64,000 nt of DNA. Source: an uncultured Opitutia bacterium (GTDB taxonomy: Bacteria; Verrucomicrobiota; Verrucomicrobiia; Opitutales; Opitutaceae). The position numbers and the translations under genes were made by a program. Shown here in pieces: positions 54,406 through 64,000 of this stretch. How positions within the stretch are numbered: position 1 is the first letter of the stretch; each line of letters begins with the position of its first letter. Location: positions 37,069 to 101,068 of the forward strand of contig CAIUWA010000007.1 of NCBI GenBank assembly GCA_903902745.1. The letters run 5' to 3'. The notes beneath the pieces were generated by a model. That model saw nothing but the letters and a program-made list of their open reading frames with translations. It did not search any database and was not told the DNA's origin.

Positions 54406-54972
54406 ATGCGCATAAGCGGCGGGGCGGCGCGCGGGATTCCGCTGGTGGTGCCGAAGGGGGATGCGGTGCGTCCGGCCACCGACGGGTTGCGCCAGGCGGT
54501 GTTTTCCAGCTTGGCCGCGCGCGTGCCGGCCGCGCGGTTTCTCGATTTGTTCGCCGGCAGCGGGGCCTATGGGCTCGAGGCGCTCAGCCGCGGCGCAGCG
54601 GGGGGCATCTTCATCGAGAAAAACGCGAAGGCGGCGGGTTGTCTGCGGCACAACCTGGCCGCGGTCTGCAAGAGCCTCGGCCGCGGATTGGAAAACCTGG
54701 AAATCCGCCAGGCCGACGCGCTCACCGCCCCGCTGGATGCCGATGGCCGCCCGCCCAACCTGATCTTCATCGATCCGCCCTACGAAATCATTGCTGAGCT
54801 GGCGCCGCGGTTGTTCGCACGTTTCGACGAATTGCTGCCGTCGGAACCGGATGCGCTCGTGGTCTTCGAAATGCCCGGTGAACTTACCCTGACGCCGCCG
54901 GGCTGGACGTGCCTCAAGCGCCTCGGCAAAGGTGCCCGCCAGCCTACGGTATGTTTTTTTCAGAAGCTGTAG
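54406..54972 (+). CDS. rsmD: 16S rRNA (guanine966-N2)-methyltransferase
   Basis: SAM-dependent rRNA methyltransferase of 188 residues. MRISGGAARG start, RPATDGLRQAVFSSL, DLFAGSGAYGLEALSRGA SAM motif (about 47-64) and catalytic IDPPYE (122-127) match RsmD. The ATG at 54406 has an AGGAGG-like site upstream. Next to rsmE in opposite orientation. Confidence 0.93.
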   Translation: MRISGGAARGIPLVVPKGDAVRPATDGLRQAVFSSLAARVPAARFLDLFAGSGAYGLEALSRGAAGGIFIEKNAKAAGCLRHNLAAVCKSLGRGLENLEIRQADALTAPLDADGRPPNLIFIDPPYEIIAELAPRLFARFDELLPSEPDALVVFEMPGELTLTPPGWTCLKRLGKGARQPTVCFFQKL

Positions 54973-55041
54973 GCGCATCACCTGCACCGGAAAGCGCGGC
55001 GTTCCTGCGGAGCAGGGCGATGGCGGACCCGAATGCCTCTC

Positions 55042-55770
55042 CTACATCAAGCCAAGCTTGGCTTTCACCAAGGATACTGCGGCGACGCAGGCCGTTTCCG
55101 TGCGCAGGACCCGCGGTCCGAGGTGGACAAAGGTGAAGCCGTGGACGCGCAGCAGCTCGCGCTCGCGGGCGGACCAGCCGCGTTCGGGCCCCAGCGCCAG
55201 GATCACCGGGGTCGACGGATTTTCACGCAATAAGTGAAATTGGGAGAGGGCCATGCCGGCTTCGTAGTTGTCGAGTGCCAACCGCGAGGCGGCAGCGGGC
55301 AGCGCCTCGAGGACTTTCGCCAGTGGGTGACCGTGCGTGACATTAGGAAGACCCGTGTCGAACGCCTGTTCGGCGCCGGCGATCAAATGGCGCCGCCATT
55401 CACCGGAGGACCAGAGCGCGCTCTGCCCATAATTGGGCTCGCCCTTCTCCGCGGCGAAGAAATGCAGCGCGCCCACGCCAAGCGCGGTGGCTTCCTGCAG
55501 GATTTTCCGGGCGGTCTGCGGTCGCGGCAGGCCGAGCACGAGCGCGATGGGGTCGAGAGGTGGTGGGGCGGAGCCCCAGGTGAAAGTGAGGGTGAGAGCG
55601 AGCGGGTCGAGTGCAGCGAGAGTGCCTTTGCCGCGGGGACCGTTAATGAGGCCGGCGTCAAAGGTGTCGCCTACGCAGCGCCGCAGCACTTGGAGAATGT
55701 GCTGCGCGCGCGGATCCTGGAGCGGCAACGGCGCGGCGATCTCGGCGGGCTCAAAGAGGATGAGGTTCAT
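55042..55770 (-). CDS. rsmE: 16S rRNA (uracil1498-N3)-methyltransferase
   Basis: SPOUT-class methyltransferase modifying U1498, 242 residues. The N-terminal PUA-like region, LVLGLPRPQTARKILQEATALGV, ALGPERGWSARERELL and LGPRVLRTETACVAAVSLV (the knotted SAM site) are typical. The reading frame ends close to rsmD. Upstream is a repeat array. Confidence 0.94.
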   Translation of the reverse strand: MNLILFEPAEIAAPLPLQDPRAQHILQVLRRCVGDTFDAGLINGPRGKGTLAALDPLALTLTFTWGSAPPPLDPIALVLGLPRPQTARKILQEATALGVGALHFFAAEKGEPNYGQSALWSSGEWRRHLIAGAEQAFDTGLPNVTHGHPLAKVLEALPAAASRLALDNYEAGMALSQFHLLRENPSTPVILALGPERGWSARERELLRVHGFTFVHLGPRVLRTETACVAAVSLVKAKLGLM

Positions 55771-55778
55771 GCGGATCG

Positions 55779-55876
55779 AATCGTTCTCGTTCTCTTAATC
55801 GTTCTCATTCTCGACCTCGTAGTTCACTCGAATCGATTCAAGCCGAGCACGAGAACGATAACGAGGCACGAGAACG
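55779..55876. repeat. CGTTCTCGTTCTC-type inverted repeat array
   Basis: Left part carries TCGTTCTCGTTCTC and TCGTTCTCATTCTC; the right part carries CGAGAACGATAACGAGG and CACGAGAACGA, their complements. Lies between rsmE start and the aldo/keto reductase stop, both on the minus strand. Confidence 0.6.
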
Positions 55877-55879
55877 AAT

Positions 55880-56875
55880 CTATCCGGCGAGGATCGCGTC
55901 GATCCGGGCCAGCTCGTCCGCGGTGAACGTGGGATTTTTTAGGGCGCCGAGATTGTCCTCGATCTGGCTGACCTTGCTGGCGCCGATCAGGGCGGTGGTG
56001 ACGGCGGGCTGGCGCAGCACCCAGGCGAGGGCCATCTGGGCGAGGGATTGGCCGCGGTTTTTGGCGAGGACATCGAGCTGGCGGATCTGCGCGACTTTTG
56101 CGGTGGTGATGTGCTCGGGCTTCAGGAAACGCGGATCGTGCGCGGCGCGGGAGTCGGCGGGAATGCCGGCGAGGTAGCGGTTGGTGAGGAGCCCTTGCGC
56201 GAGCGGACAGAACGGGATGCAGCCGATGCCCTCCTTCGCGAGCACGGCGAGCAGACCTTGCTCAGGCGTGCGCTCGAACATGTGGTATTTCGGCTGGTGG
56301 ATCAGGCAGGGCGTGCCGAGCTCGCGCAGGACTTGCGCGGCACGGGTGGTCTGCTCGGGACTGTAATTGGAGAGGCCGACGTAGAGTGCCTTGCCGGAGC
56401 GCACGGCGTGGGCGAGGGCCCCCATCGTTTCCTCGATCGGAGTGGCGGGGTCAGGCCGGTGGGAATAAAAGATGTCGACGTAGTCGAGCTGGAGCCGGCG
56501 CAGGGACTGGTCGAGCGAGGCGAGGAGATATTTGCGCGAGCCCCAGTCGCCATAGGGGCCGTCCCACATCGGATAGCCGGCCTTGGAGGAAATGATGAGC
56601 TCGTCGCGGTGAGCGGCGAGGTCGGCGCGCAGGATGCGGCCGAAGTTGGTCTCGGCGGAGCCGGGCGGCGGGCCGTAGTTGTTGGCGATATCGAAATGCG
56701 TGATGCCGAGGTCGAAGGCGCGCAGGATGAGGGCCCGGCTGTTGGCGAAGTCATCCGTGTCGCCGAAGTTGTGCCACAGGCCGAGCGAAAGGCGGGGCAG
56801 TTTCAGTCCGCTGCGGCCGCAAGCACGGTAAAGTGTGGGGTCGTTATAACGGGTGGGCACGGGCTGATGGGACAT
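55880..56875 (-). CDS. aldo/keto reductase (YghZ-like)
   Basis: NADPH-dependent carbonyl reductase, 331 residues. FDIANNYGPPPGSAE (Asp and Tyr), SSKAGYPMWDGPYGDWGSRKY (Lys) and DIFYSHRPDP (His) give the catalytic tetrad, and LIGASKVSQIEDNLGAL binds the cofactor. The closest recognised type is YghZ/L-glyceraldehyde 3-phosphate reductase. The start at 56875 (MSHQPVPTRYN) is standard. Confidence 0.93.
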   Translation of the reverse strand: MSHQPVPTRYNDPTLYRACGRSGLKLPRLSLGLWHNFGDTDDFANSRALILRAFDLGITHFDIANNYGPPPGSAETNFGRILRADLAAHRDELIISSKAGYPMWDGPYGDWGSRKYLLASLDQSLRRLQLDYVDIFYSHRPDPATPIEETMGALAHAVRSGKALYVGLSNYSPEQTTRAAQVLRELGTPCLIHQPKYHMFERTPEQGLLAVLAKEGIGCIPFCPLAQGLLTNRYLAGIPADSRAAHDPRFLKPEHITTAKVAQIRQLDVLAKNRGQSLAQMALAWVLRQPAVTTALIGASKVSQIEDNLGALKNPTFTADELARIDAILAG

Positions 56876-56959
56876 GATGGCGGAGCTTGGCGGGTTAGAC
56901 GGATATAGTCGCGCCCGAATTCTTCCGAACCTGCTCGGCAGTGGAGGCTCATGCCTGGA

Positions 56960-57035
56960 TGTAGGAGCGGCTTTACTCCGCGATGGTCTCCACTGCGTGG
57001 CGAGCAATTCATCGCGGCGTAAAGCCGCTCCTACA
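56960..57035. repeat. inverted repeat, TGTAGGAGCGGC family
   Basis: TGTAGGAGCGGCTTTACTCC on the left and its near-complement ending GCCGCTCCTACA on the right, around a 24-base centre. Shares arms with 37146-37218. It lies in the divergent gap before the protease gene. Confidence 0.8.
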
Positions 57036-57100
57036 GTTTCCGCACCGTCTTGCACGGCAAAGCATTGACGCCATCTGTCGCGAAAAAGAGGCTGCGGCCC

Positions 57101-57991
57101 ATGGACGATTCTCCACTGCCGCCACCATTGGACCCGACTCCCACGGGAGGAGGGTTGCTCAAGGAACGGGTGGAGCCGTCCTTCGGGCAGAAGATCAAAA
57201 AGGCCCTTGGCCCGGTCGGGGTCGTATTCGTCGCCCTCTTTTCAAAATTCAAGCTGCTCGTCCTGCCGGTCATCAAGTTCCTGCCAGTGTTCCTCAAGAC
57301 CGGCGGCACCATGTTTCTTTCAGTCTGGGTGTATGCGATGGCGTGGGGCTGGCCGTTTGCCGCGGGGTTTGTGGTGCTGATTTTCATCCATGAGTGCGGG
57401 CACCTGCTCATGGCGAAAAAATTCGGGCTCAAGGTCAGCGCCCCGATGTTCATTCCGTTCATGGGGGCCTTCATCGCGCTGAAGGATGCGCCGCGGAACG
57501 CGTGGATGGAGGCCTGGGTGGGGATCGGCGGGCCGTTGTTGGGAACCCTGGGAGCGTGCGCGAGCCAGGGGCTATATCTGGCCACGGGCAATCCATTCTA
57601 CCGCGGGCTCGCCTACACCGGATTTTTCCTGAACCTGTTCAATCTGGCCCCCATTGGATTTCTGGACGGTGGGCGCATTGTGACGGCGGTGTCGCCCTGG
57701 CTGTGGGTGGCGGGCTTGATTATTGTAGGCGCGATGATCTTCACCCATCCGAATTTCCTGCTGATCCTGATCCTGCTGATGTCGCTGCCGCGGTTGTTCA
57801 GCCTGTTTCGCGCGAAGACCGACGAGGAGAAACGCTATTTCGAAGTGACGCCGGCGCAGCGCTGGACGATGGCGCTGATGTATTTCGGGCTCGTGGCCTT
57901 CCTCGTCGCCGGGATGCGCGCCACGCATTTCGCGCCGCAGACCCGTCCGGTCGTGGCTTGGATGGAACCCAGCCCTGGGAGAACACGTTGA
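57101..57991 (+). CDS. M50 site-2-type zinc metalloprotease
   Basis: Membrane protease of 296 residues. HECGH (97-101) is the zinc HExxH motif within a hydrophobic segment; the third ligand is Asp189 in FLDGG. Four to six further membrane segments and a Pro-rich cytoplasmic N-terminus are seen. No PDZ domain is present, so it is not RseP-like; it resembles sporulation/unknown-type site-2 proteases. Targets are not predicted. The ATG at 57101 is preferred to a TTG at 57050. Confidence 0.88.
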   Translation: MDDSPLPPPLDPTPTGGGLLKERVEPSFGQKIKKALGPVGVVFVALFSKFKLLVLPVIKFLPVFLKTGGTMFLSVWVYAMAWGWPFAAGFVVLIFIHECGHLLMAKKFGLKVSAPMFIPFMGAFIALKDAPRNAWMEAWVGIGGPLLGTLGACASQGLYLATGNPFYRGLAYTGFFLNLFNLAPIGFLDGGRIVTAVSPWLWVAGLIIVGAMIFTHPNFLLILILLMSLPRLFSLFRAKTDEEKRYFEVTPAQRWTMALMYFGLVAFLVAGMRATHFAPQTRPVVAWMEPSPGRTR

Positions 57992-58281
57992 CCGCAACGC
58001 ATTGCCTGTCGTGAGCCCGTCGAGGAAATTTGGCTCCGTTGGCGATCAAATTGGGACCGAGATTTCCCGCGTGTTGAGGTCAGCGCGTTTCACCTCAGGC
58101 CAATCGCCCTCAGCTTTTCGCCAAGCAGGAGAACAGACCTTCCGGTCCGTTTGCTTCCCGTGACCGCCGGAAGATTCCTGCAGCGGACCGGGAGATCCGC
58201 GCTCCGTTTTGGCGGGAACGATGCAGCCTCGGCAGCAGAACGCGGTTTTGCCCGTGACATGAAGAAACCTCTGGGCGTTTT

Positions 58282-58327
58282 GGCCGGGATCGTTGACCCC
58301 GGCCCGGCCTCGGCGAGGCCGGCTGCA
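58282..58327. repeat. tandem palindromes CCGGG/CCCGG and GGCCTCGGCGAGGCC
   Basis: GCCGGGATCG...GACCCCGGC and CCGGCCTCGGCGAGGCCGG are consecutive short inverted repeats; the second is a perfect palindrome. Confidence 0.55.
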
Positions 58328-58368
58328 ACAAGGGCCCCGTTTCCCAGGAGTTAAACCGCGGTGATCGA

Positions 58369-58440
58369 TGTAGCGGCCGGGGCAACCAGGCCGGGTTGAA
58401 ATGCTCGGCCCGAACCAGCCTTCTTGCCTCGGCTGCTGCA
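58369..58440. repeat. inverted repeat, AACCAGGCCGGG family, copy A
   Basis: TGTAGCGGCC...GGCAACCAGG on the left and CCTTCTTGCCTCGGCTGCTGCA on the right are imperfect complements. The same layout recurs at 58933-59005. Confidence 0.7.
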
Positions 58441-58507
58441 TTGCTGAGCCGCTTCGATGGCGTGAGTCGGGCTCAGTTTTTCCACCGGGGAACCGATATA
58501 GGTGTCG

Positions 58508-58909
58508 ATGACCCGAAATTTCCTCCTGCTGCCCGCTTTCCTGGGCCTGTTGCTGTCTGTCCCGGTTCCGGGCGCGGACGGATGGGCGCGGCTCAAGCTG
58601 GGCATGAGCGCGGAGGAAGCGGAGGCGGCGCTCGGCGCGCCGTTGATCCGGAACGAAGGGCGCGGCTTCGAGCTGTGGATCTACGACAGCCGGGCCGAGG
58701 TGGTGTTTTACGGCGGAATTGTGGCCTGGACGGCACCCGCCTCAGCGCCTGCGGTTCATACTCCGGCAGAAGTGTGGGAATTCTACCAGGCCACGCCCAA
58801 CCGTCCGAGGGATCGCATTCCCCTGCGAAAACGGGCGCCTAGCTTGCGGGAGGATGCGCCGGTCGCGCCTGATTCCGGATCGGATTTCCGATATCTGCGA
58901 CGGCGTTGA
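58508..58909 (+). CDS. small exported BamE/SmpA-like protein
   Basis: A 133-residue protein with a signal peptide (about 1-22). The core ARLKLGMSAEEAEAALG followed by GRGFELWIYDSRAEVVFY resembles the BamE/SmpA fold of outer-membrane assembly factors, though no lipobox cysteine is present. The C-terminal 40 residues are Arg/Pro-rich. It is a single gene bracketed by two copies of the same inverted repeat. The function is uncertain. Confidence 0.72.
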   Translation: MTRNFLLLPAFLGLLLSVPVPGADGWARLKLGMSAEEAEAALGAPLIRNEGRGFELWIYDSRAEVVFYGGIVAWTAPASAPAVHTPAEVWEFYQATPNRPRDRIPLRKRAPSLREDAPVAPDSGSDFRYLRRR

Positions 58910-58932
58910 GGTCCGCCCGGATCTCTCCGGGA

Positions 58933-59005
58933 TGTAGCAGCCAAGGCAACGAGGCTGGGTTTGGATCGCCGATGCCGAACCAGCCTCGTTACTTCGGCTG
59001 CTGCA
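58933..59005. repeat. inverted repeat, AACGAGGCTGGG family, copy B
   Basis: TGTAGCAGCCAAGGCAACGA on the left and CCTCGTTACTTCGGCTGCTGCA on the right pair over about 30 positions with mismatches. Located between convergent genes. Confidence 0.75.
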
Positions 59006-59050
59006 CGGTACGGCGCTTTTGGCTCAGGCCGCGGGGGAGGGAAGAACGAA

Positions 59051-59587
59051 CTATTTGGCGGACTTGACAGAGACGGCGAAACGCCGGCGGGGGTCTCCGC
59101 CTTGCGCCTCCAGCTTGAAATCGGCATGGCCGAGGAAAGCCTTCACGCCGGCCTCAAGGTCCGCCTTGGCCGCGGCGAAGGTCGCGGGGGTGTTGGGCGC
59201 GAGGGCGCGGTCATTGACGATGAGCTCGAAATCGTGGCGGCTGACGGTGATCTGGCCCTTGAATTCGTCCTCGATCAGTTGCGCGGCGGCGGCGGCGGAG
59301 CGCAGGGCCTGGACCACCCGGTCGGCGTTGGTGCCGGCGAGCGTGGACTTTCGGCGATAGAGTACGCCCCAGCGGCCGTCGGTGTGGTCGAGCGCGTAGT
59401 CGGCGTCATTGCCGACCGCGATCACGCCCGGGCCCTTCGGCACGTGGAGGAGTTCGGCCACGTCGACGAGCATTTCGGGCATGGACTGCTTGGCCACCCA
59501 GCGGTGCATGAGGTTCACGACCTGGGCCGGATCGAGCTTGGAGTCACCAACGGTGAAAAACTTGGCGATGAGGTGCTGGAGTTCCAT
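59051..59587 (-). CDS. hypothetical protein downstream of sulfite reductase
   Basis: A 178-residue protein, no family recognised. The N-terminal half (about 1-90) is mixed helix/strand with GPGVIAVGNDADYALDHTDGRW, the rest is helical and Ala-rich, ending basic. The start at 59587 lies 79 bases after the sulfite reductase stop on the same strand. It may be a partner or accessory protein for that enzyme. No membrane segment or cofactor motif is seen. Confidence 0.7.
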   Translation of the reverse strand: MELQHLIAKFFTVGDSKLDPAQVVNLMHRWVAKQSMPEMLVDVAELLHVPKGPGVIAVGNDADYALDHTDGRWGVLYRRKSTLAGTNADRVVQALRSAAAAAQLIEDEFKGQITVSRHDFELIVNDRALAPNTPATFAAAKADLEAGVKAFLGHADFKLEAQGGDPRRRFAVSVKSAK

Positions 59588-59666
59588 CGGAGAGAAGTGC
59601 GAGTGAAAGTGAGGGTGAGAGGGGGCCGTGCGCCGGGAGTCTTGATAGGTTACTGACTGACCGGAA

Positions 59667-61934
<2,268 letters not shown>

Positions 61935-62046
61935 GGGTGAAAAACGGGGGTTGGGAGGACGAAGGCGGGTATCAACCGGTCGCGGCCCGTGGTTTGTGCT
62001 GGCACTCCCGGGAGGGGCGGTGGTTGTTTGTCGGACCGGATGACTT
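61935..62046. promoter_or_regulatory. divergent promoter region of cysI and cysteine synthase
   Basis: The 112-base gap holds both promoters. No clear operator or riboswitch is seen; GGGAGGGGCGG and GGTTGGGAGG purine-rich stretches lie on the plus strand. Shared control of sulfide formation and use is likely. Confidence 0.4.
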
Positions 62047-63426
62047 ATGGCTAACGATCACTCAAAAAGGAAATACGATTCAATTCTCGGATTGTTGTCC
62101 AGCGAAGAGAACCCCACGCCGCTGGTGCGCCTGAACCGCGTCGTGCCGTTCAAGCACGCGCAGGTCTACGCCAAGCTCGAGTGGTACAATCCCTTCGGCG
62201 CAGTGAAGGACCGGGTCGCAGCGAACCTGGTGCGCGACGCCGAGGCGCGCGGCGTGCTCGGGCCCGGCAAGAACCTGGTCGAGGCCACCTCGGGGAACAC
62301 CGGCCTCGGCCTCGCCATGATCGGCAACGCCAAGGGCTACGCCCTGCAGACGCCCCTCTCGATGGCCATCCCGCAGGAGAAACGCACGGTCCTGCGGTTT
62401 TTCGGCGCCGATGTCGTCGAACTTGACGACTCGCTTTGCCCCGCGCCCGGCGCCCCCGAGGGCGCCATCGCCCGCGCGCACGACACGGCGAAGGCCAACC
62501 CCAACACGATCCTGCTCGACCAGTACGCCAACGAGGCCAATCCCGACAGTCACTTCCGCACGACCGGTCCCGAAATCTGGAAGCAGACGGACGGCAAGGT
62601 GACGCATTTCATCGCCGGCCTCGGCACGTGCGGGACGATCACCGGCACCGGCCGTTACCTCAAGCAACAGGGTGCGGGGGTGAAGGTGCTCGGCGTTTAT
62701 CCCGAGGACGGGCACGATATCCCCGGGGTGCGCAGCAAGCGGCAGCTCAACCAGACGAAGCTCTACCGGCCGAAGGAATACGATGGCGAGGTCGAGGTGA
62801 CCGACCGTGAGGCCTTCGAACTCTGCCATCGCCTGAACCGCGAGGAGAGCATCATAGCCGGGCCGAGCTCCGGGATGGCGCTGGCCGGGGCATTGAAGCT
62901 CGTGCCGGATGAGCCGGGCGTGATCGCCGTGGTGATTTTCCCCGACAACATCTTCAAGTACGCCTCCTCGATCACGCGGCATTTCCCCGACCTCGCCCCG
63001 GCGCCGGTGGGCGGGAGCCCAGCCGCGGTGGCCGCGCCGAGCAAGAACGAGCAACTGCTCGAGGCGATGATCGAGAACCTGAAGAACCCCTACGACTCGG
63101 TGGCGGTGACGGGTCTGGCCGAGGAACTCGCCGGGGCCGCCCGTCCGCTGGTGGTCGACGTGCGCCCGCTCGACCAGTACACGGACCTGCACATTCCCAG
63201 GGCGATCAACTTGCCGCAGTCGGACCTGGCGCAGCGCGCCGGAGAGCTTCCGCCCGACCGCGCCACGCCGATCGTGATGGTGTGCGGCATCGGTAAATTC
63301 TCCAAGCCCACGACGCTCTATTTGAAATCGATGGGCTACCGGAACGTGCGCAGCCTAAAAGGCGGCATCAACGAATGGGTCCGCAAGGGCCAGCCGACCG
63401 AAGGTGTGTCAGCGGGCAAGGGGTGA
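62047..63426 (+). CDS. cysteine synthase fused to a C-terminal rhodanese domain
   Basis: A 459-residue fusion. The PLP part (about 1-325) has the lysine in NPFGAVKDRV (Lys54), TSGNTGLGLAM and GLGTCGTITGTGRYL, as in O-acetylserine sulfhydrylases/cystathionine beta-synthase-type enzymes. The rhodanese part (about 345-450) has DVRPLDQYTDLHIP and the catalytic Cys near 413 in VCGIGKFS. The sulfur-carrying domain could supply or remove persulfide sulfur. It is divergent from sulfite reductase, so both products act in sequence. Confidence 0.92.
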   Translation: MANDHSKRKYDSILGLLSSEENPTPLVRLNRVVPFKHAQVYAKLEWYNPFGAVKDRVAANLVRDAEARGVLGPGKNLVEATSGNTGLGLAMIGNAKGYALQTPLSMAIPQEKRTVLRFFGADVVELDDSLCPAPGAPEGAIARAHDTAKANPNTILLDQYANEANPDSHFRTTGPEIWKQTDGKVTHFIAGLGTCGTITGTGRYLKQQGAGVKVLGVYPEDGHDIPGVRSKRQLNQTKLYRPKEYDGEVEVTDREAFELCHRLNREESIIAGPSSGMALAGALKLVPDEPGVIAVVIFPDNIFKYASSITRHFPDLAPAPVGGSPAAVAAPSKNEQLLEAMIENLKNPYDSVAVTGLAEELAGAARPLVVDVRPLDQYTDLHIPRAINLPQSDLAQRAGELPPDRATPIVMVCGIGKFSKPTTLYLKSMGYRNVRSLKGGINEWVRKGQPTEGVSAGKG

Positions 63427-63471
63427 GAAGCACTAGCCGGGCTAAGGTCGATAGTGAGGAGGCCAAAACTT

Positions 63472-63525
63472 GGTAGGGCGAGGCGTCCCACCGAGCCGCG
63501 GCTCACCCGGAGGGTTCGCCCTACC
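63472..63525. repeat. inverted repeat, GGTAGGGCGA ends
   Basis: GGTAGGGCGA and TCGCCCTACC are perfect 10-bp inverted ends of a 54-base unit with inner GAGCCGCGGCTC palindrome. Between convergent genes; may also terminate transcription. Confidence 0.75.
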
Positions 63526-63538
63526 TGGGATCAAAAAC

Positions 63539-64000
63539 TTACCGCACCACGCGGGCGCTGCCGCCCTTCATGAGCTTCTCGACTTCCTTCTGCGTGGCCA
63601 TCGAGGTGTCACCGGGGGTGGTCGAGGCGAAGGCGCCGTGAGCCGCGCCGTAGTCGACGGCGGCTTGCGGGTCATTCTTGGAGAGAAAACCGAACTGCAG
63701 GCCGGAGGCGAAGGAGTCGCCGCCGCCGACGCGGTCGAGGATCTCGAGGCGGGGATACTGGCGGCTCTCGTGGAACTTGCCGTCGTGCCAGAGGATGGCG
63801 CTCCAGTCGTTCACCGTGGCGGTGTGGACGTGGCGCAGCGTGGTTGCGGCCACCTTGAAATTGGGGAAGTCCTTCACGGCCGTTTCGATCATTGCCTTGA
63901 AGGCGCCGGTCTCGATGTGCTTGAGGTCCTCGGCGCCCTTGACGGCGAAGCCGAGCGAGGCGGTGAAGTCCTCCTCGTTGCCGATCATGACGTCGACATA
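63539..64000 (-). CDS. PfkB-family sugar kinase, KDG-kinase-like (partial, 3' part)
   Basis: C-terminal 153 residues of a carbohydrate kinase; the gene continues past the right edge. VDVMIGNEEDF is the middle motif and LEILDRVGGGDSFASGLQFG the PfkB signature 2 with catalytic Asp. The pattern best fits 2-keto-3-deoxygluconate kinase, consistent with uxaC at 46.5 kb; other PfkB substrates cannot be excluded. Confidence 0.85.
   Translation of the reverse strand, partial: YVDVMIGNEEDFTASLGFAVKGAEDLKHIETGAFKAMIETAVKDFPNFKVAATTLRHVHTATVNDWSAILWHDGKFHESRQYPRLEILDRVGGGDSFASGLQFGFLSKNDPQAAVDYGAAHGAFASTTPGDTSMATQKEVEKLMKGGSARVVR

Larger units (their letters stand above)
57992..58507. other. 516-base gene-free stretch with palindromes
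   Basis: No convincing gene. It includes two tandem palindromes (58282-58327) and the inverted repeat at 58369-58440. Small frames here have no family features and are Arg/Ala-rich. Confidence 0.5.

Noticed and set aside
58151..58354. 67-codon plus-strand frame in the gap after the M50 protease
   Set aside because: It crosses palindromic repeat DNA and has no domain-like pattern.

Overview
The window is 64 kb of high-GC chromosomal DNA with tightly packed housekeeping and metabolic genes. It carries no rRNA or tRNA gene, insertion sequence, prophage or CRISPR array that I can see. A Verrucomicrobiota origin, probably near Opitutus/Opitutaceae, is my best guess. The reasons are an ECF sigma factor paired with a WD40 Ser/Thr kinase, a homospermidine synthase, GH3-type proteins, an MCE/Mla operon, and many families of imperfect inverted repeats in the gaps. 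This is an inference from gene style; no identity values were available.

Layout. 1-8.0 kb: a partial DAHP synthase gene (aroG, running off the left edge) with an attenuator-like leader, ygfZ-galK, a sirB1-like/aroE/pilD group, yggS, a LysR regulator and a TlpA-like lipoprotein. 8.2-12.8 kb: a GH3-family protein next to an alpha/beta hydrolase, an RluA-type pseudouridine synthase and a TPR protein. 12.8-21.1 kb: a lipid-modification island on the minus strand, with an acyl desaturase, an FAD oxidoreductase, DUF1365, a CFA-synthase-like methyltransferase, DUF1475, DUF1295 and a methyltransferase resembling plant coclaurine N-methyltransferases. It is interrupted by two small ribbon-helix-helix-like genes and a membrane protein. 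21.7-29 kb: a TonB-domain protein, a hypothetical protein, the sigma factor/kinase pair, the CCA-adding enzyme and DUF423. 29-31 kb: a TorF-like porin and rplM-rpsI.

31-45 kb is an arginine/polyamine region: argC, hss-odc, a PqiA/PqiA/PqiB-type operon, argJ, argB, argD, argF, a GNAT protein, a hydrolase and argG. It makes ornithine and argininosuccinate, and diverts ornithine to putrescine and homospermidine; argH is not in the window. 45-49 kb holds a sugar oxidoreductase, uxaC and a TIM-barrel isomerase (uronate catabolism), with a partial KDG-kinase-like gene at the right edge. 49-53 kb is an mlaEFD-type lipid-transport operon led by an unrecognised exported protein built from repeated W-P-[LF]-F motifs. 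53-59 kb holds a metallo-hydrolase, rsmD, rsmE, an aldo/keto reductase, an M50 protease and a BamE-like small protein. 59-63.4 kb is assimilatory sulfur metabolism: a long sulfite reductase with a partner protein, divergent from a cysteine synthase-rhodanese fusion.

The most interesting points are the repeat-motif protein co-transcribed with the Mla system, the lipid-modification island, the aroG leader with its aromatic-rich peptide and conserved-loop hairpin, a cloverleaf-like 68-bp inverted repeat upstream of the sigma factor, and the number of palindromic repeat families between genes.
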